From IMG/VR virus record IMGVR_UViG_3300025379_000082, positions 1-22,704 of that record: a stretch of DNA of 22,704 nucleotides. One strand, 5' to 3'. A model generated the notes under the pieces. It saw only the letters and a list, made by a program, of their open reading frames with translations, was not told where the DNA came from and ran no database searches. The stretch comes from a virus. Below, in pieces: positions 20,706-22,704 of this stretch (position 1 is the first letter of the stretch; each line of letters opens with the position of its first letter). A program made the position numbers and the translations under genes.

Positions 20706-22185
20706 AGTAATACGCTTTCTTGCGTCTGAAATATTTAGGTTCATCTTCCTCATCGCTTGGAAGTCTTAAGAACCCACCCTGCCTAAACCTGATCAACGCC
20801 TGACTTGAGCTATCTACATAGTCATCATGTTCCGCATTTGGAAACCGTGCCATCTCTTCAATCAAATCATCAGCCCATCTCTTATCAGGCGCCCACACTT
20901 TTCCTGAATTAAATAAATCAGCCACGCTATTTAAACGTACAAATTTATCATTGCCACGAGTAGGAGTGTACTCCGATACAGGTATTCCCATAGACCTTAA
21001 TTCAAACACCAGTGGCGCACCAGCCGCTTTAGCCTCAACAATAAACGCATCAGGTTGCCATTCTTTATATCCCTCTAGCGCCGCTTTCTTTAGTGCAGGA
21101 AATTCCAATTTATCTCTATACGCATCAAGGAGAATAATATGCTTATCGGTCGGATCTTCATTTAAACTAAACACACCCCAAGTCGTACACGCAGAATAGT
21201 CCGCCCGCTCAGATTTTGTAAACGCCGTATCCCAACTCTGAATAATAAAATCACAAGGAGGCGGCATCTCACTCTTCCATCTCTTCCACGACTCCCGCTT
21301 AATAATCGCACCCTCTTCACCAGTCGGCTGCTGCTGATACTGGGCGTTCCATTTATAAACACCAATCTCTTCCTTGACCGACATCAATTCTTTGAGCGGC
21401 CAAAACTCAGGCCATAGCGGATTACCTGACGGCATAATCGCAGGTAACTCAATTACCTCCCAATCCTCCCCCGCCGCATTTCTTAATATCTTTCCCGTCA
21501 AATCTTTATCCGACCAACGGGTCATCACAATTACTATCCTTCCCCCTGGTTGTAAACGCTGCCTTGGCCCAGACGTATACCATTCAAACACGGAATCAAA
21601 AACAGTTGGATCACCCTGGGCTAATCTCGCCTCCTGTTCCGAGTGAGGGTCATCAATGATCATCAAGTCCGCACCCTTACCCGTCATCGTACCGCCCACG
21701 CCAATCGCTATATATTCACCCTGAGCATTGGTATTCCACTTACCCGCGGCCTTACTATCCGCCGCAAGTGCTATGCCAGGGAATATAGAATCGTACTGCT
21801 CGCTATCAACAAGATTCCTAACCTTACGACCAAACCCCACCGCCAAGTCCGCCGTGTTACTAGACTGTATAACTTTCTTATCAGGATAATTCCCCAAGAA
21901 CCAAGACGGCAAAAGATAGCTTGCAAACTCAGACTTAGTATGCCGAGGAGCCATATTGATAATAAGACGTTTAAGATTGCCATGTACAACCTCCTCAAAT
22001 TTCTTAGCCATCACAGCGTGGTGTCTTCCGTGCACAAACCCAGGCCACATAAATTTTACATACTCTAAAAAATTAGCCTGACACTTCTCCCTCGTCAACG
22101 CTTCCTTATACTGCGTCATCTGCTTTAAAAATTTCTCCTGCTCATTCACAGGCAACTTAGACAACAACTCTTCAATCTGCGACAT
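20704..22185 (-). CDS. terL: Terminase large subunit, 493 aa
   Basis: The ATPase half shows INMAPRHTKSEFASYLLPSW with the Walker A-type loop at residues 78-85, KVIQSSNTADLAVGFGRKVR, and the Walker B strand LMIIDDP at 174-180. A TRWSDKDLTG segment at 222-231 fits the motor's C-terminal ATPase motif. The nuclease half has IIQSWDTAF with D319, FIVEAKAAGAPLVFELRSMG with E384, and HDDYVDSSSQALI with D455 and D458, which should form the RNase H-like metal site that cuts concatemeric DNA. The length of 493 is ordinary. The ATG overlaps the upstream winged-helix gene by 14 bases and uses the site TTAGGAAATTAGATG, also used before the 602-residue fibre gene. The motor docks on the portal and pumps DNA into the head. 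Confidence 0.95.
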   Translation of the reverse strand: MSQIEELLSKLPVNEQEKFLKQMTQYKEALTREKCQANFLEYVKFMWPGFVHGRHHAVMAKKFEEVVHGNLKRLIINMAPRHTKSEFASYLLPSWFLGNYPDKKVIQSSNTADLAVGFGRKVRNLVDSEQYDSIFPGIALAADSKAAGKWNTNAQGEYIAIGVGGTMTGKGADLMIIDDPHSEQEARLAQGDPTVFDSVFEWYTSGPRQRLQPGGRIVIVMTRWSDKDLTGKILRNAAGEDWEVIELPAIMPSGNPLWPEFWPLKELMSVKEEIGVYKWNAQYQQQPTGEEGAIIKRESWKRWKSEMPPPCDFIIQSWDTAFTKSERADYSACTTWGVFSLNEDPTDKHIILLDAYRDKLEFPALKKAALEGYKEWQPDAFIVEAKAAGAPLVFELRSMGIPVSEYTPTRGNDKFVRLNSVADLFNSGKVWAPDKRWADDLIEEMARFPNAEHDDYVDSSSQALIRFRQGGFLRLPSDEEDEPKYFRRKKAYY

Positions 22186-22579
22186 CTAATTTCCTAAAGT
22201 TTATATACACTGGCCTGACACTCCTCTCCATCCCCTTCATTTTCTTCAATACGCCAAGCTTTATCAGCCGCTCTATTATTTCATGCGTACTCCCCAAACT
22301 CCTACTATTCCTGTACTCCATCACCTCCCGAACTGTCGGGCCATATCCATACTTTTTCCAATACTCATCAATAAATATAAATACGTTTGCTTGGTTCTTT
22401 GTCATCTTAAGTTCTAAACACTCTTCGTAATTTAGATCCTTTTTGCTTGCAATCATTTTAGTATTTAATACTTTCGTGGGGGGTGACGCACAACGTTTAG
22501 TGTGACCCCCTAAAATAGTTCTAATTAAACGCTTTCTTTTGCGCTCCATTAATATTAAATACTTACTAACTTGATCCAT
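22172..22579 (-). CDS. LexA-type winged-helix protein, candidate small terminase, 135 aa
   Basis: Residues 59-128 match a LexA-type DNA-binding domain: MTKNQANVFIFIDEYWKKYG, then YGPTVREVMEYRNSRSLGST followed by HEIIERLIKLGVL and a basic wing (KKMKGMERSVRPV). No LexA autoprotease domain follows. Residues 1-58 are basic (MERKRKRLIRTILGGHTKRC) and need not be translated: AGGAG seven bases before the first ATG favours the long form, but an inverted repeat lies inside it and a start at residue 42 or 59 is possible. The gene lies immediately before the large terminase and overlaps it by 14 bases, the usual place of the small terminase. It may recognise the packaging site or regulate late genes. 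Confidence 0.7.
   Translation of the reverse strand: MDQVSKYLILMERKRKRLIRTILGGHTKRCASPPTKVLNTKMIASKKDLNYEECLELKMTKNQANVFIFIDEYWKKYGYGPTVREVMEYRNSRSLGSTHEIIERLIKLGVLKKMKGMERSVRPVYINFRKLDVAD
22479..22510 (-). repeat. Inverted repeat inside the 5' part of the winged-helix gene
   Basis: On the minus strand GGGGGT at 22510-22505 pairs with ACCCCC at 22484-22479. An inner CACA/TGTG pair leaves a 4-base bulge on the 3' side. No T run follows, so it is not an intrinsic terminator. Possible uses are a regulatory hairpin, a protein binding site or chance. Confidence 0.45.
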
Positions 22580-22632
22580 CGTTTTGCTCCTCAGTCCTAA
22601 AGTCCTGCATTTTTTTTATATATTTTTTTTGG

Positions 22633-22704
22633 CTATGCTGATTTAATACCAAGGGGGTCATCCTCTATGGATGGTGATTGAGGGAGTGGAATAGTATGCT
22701 GTGA
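22633..22704 (-). CDS. C-terminal tail of an upstream gene (runs off right edge)
   Basis: One minus-strand frame is open from the window edge for 23 codons to TAG at 22635-22633. The end of the product is SIEDDPLGIKSA, preceded by a Pro/Ser/Gln-rich stretch. The residue choice looks like a protein end, and the place just before the terminase module fits the close packing of genes. The gene itself lies outside the window, so no function can be given, and a chance open frame of 23 codons cannot be excluded. The 53 bases after the stop hold two runs of eight A on the minus strand split by TATAT and then the AGGAG of the next gene; no clear promoter is visible. Confidence 0.5.
   Translation of the reverse strand, partial: SQHTIPLPQSPSIEDDPLGIKSA

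Noticed and set aside
21643-22068. Plus-strand frame of 141 codons opposite terL, and similar plus-strand frames at 5543-5854, 17836-18249, 19507-20008 and 8314-8718
   Set aside because: They lie wholly or almost wholly antisense to well-supported genes, have no domain pattern, and reflect the codon bias of the opposite strand.
22479-22510. Intrinsic terminator before the winged-helix domain
   Set aside because: No T run follows the hairpin on either strand and it lies inside an open frame with a good ribosome site.
22568-22610. 14-codon frame starting at the ATG at 22610
   Set aside because: No ribosome site, very short, and it overlaps the start and ribosome site of the winged-helix gene.
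22610-22632. Promoter in the AT run before the winged-helix gene
   Set aside because: TATATA can be read as a -10, but the best -35 at suitable spacing is TTAAAT with only three matches, so it is not supported.

Overview
The window is a stretch of the structural and packaging region of a tailed double-stranded DNA phage (Caudoviricetes). Every supported gene lies on the minus strand, and genes are packed with ATGA or TAATG overlaps or gaps of a few bases, so the operon reads from right to left. Shine-Dalgarno sites (AGGAG, AAGGA, GGAGG) point to a bacterial, probably Gram-negative, host; a Tat-like signal peptide in one gene fits this. The small conserved proteins resemble those I recall from environmental aquatic podovirus-like genomes. 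That is memory, not a search. No integrase, polymerase, tRNA, CRISPR array or insertion sequence is visible.

Packaging and head (22704 to 12661): the C-terminal tail of an unknown gene; a LexA-type winged-helix protein in the usual small-terminase position; large terminase; an AT-rich gene with a twin-arginine signal; a portal with a long glutamine-rich coiled-coil tail; a small coiled-coil protein; a GroES-like co-chaperonin behind a predicted leader pseudoknot; a scaffold-like protein; a conserved 149-residue protein; a capsid accessory protein; and a gpT-like major capsid protein. A terminator and a near-consensus sigma70 promoter follow the capsid gene. They drive a 237-residue virion protein that has its own terminator.

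Centre (12614 to 7383): a 1028-residue virion protein carrying repeated beta domains, then a run of very small genes. One is a membrane-anchored coiled coil. Two are unusually rich in histidine. Several carry Lys/His-Gly-Gly boxes. A 58-residue gene was found by reading between the called open frames.

Neck and tail (7383 to 1): two neck/adaptor-type proteins, a CxxC/CxxC zinc-binding protein, two small basic proteins, a 141-residue conserved protein, a 33-residue gene made of short tandem repeats, a repetitive 602-residue fibre, a 251-residue beta protein, a 275-residue fibre tip, an 86-residue protein, and the start of a second fibre tip that runs off the left edge.

The most striking themes are low-complexity beta domains apparently spliced into at least five different virion proteins; the Tat-signal gene inside the packaging module; the pseudoknot-like leader before the co-chaperonin gene; and the histidine-rich and GG-box small protein cluster. 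No long gene-free stretch exists; the largest gap, 160 bases, holds the terminator and promoter.
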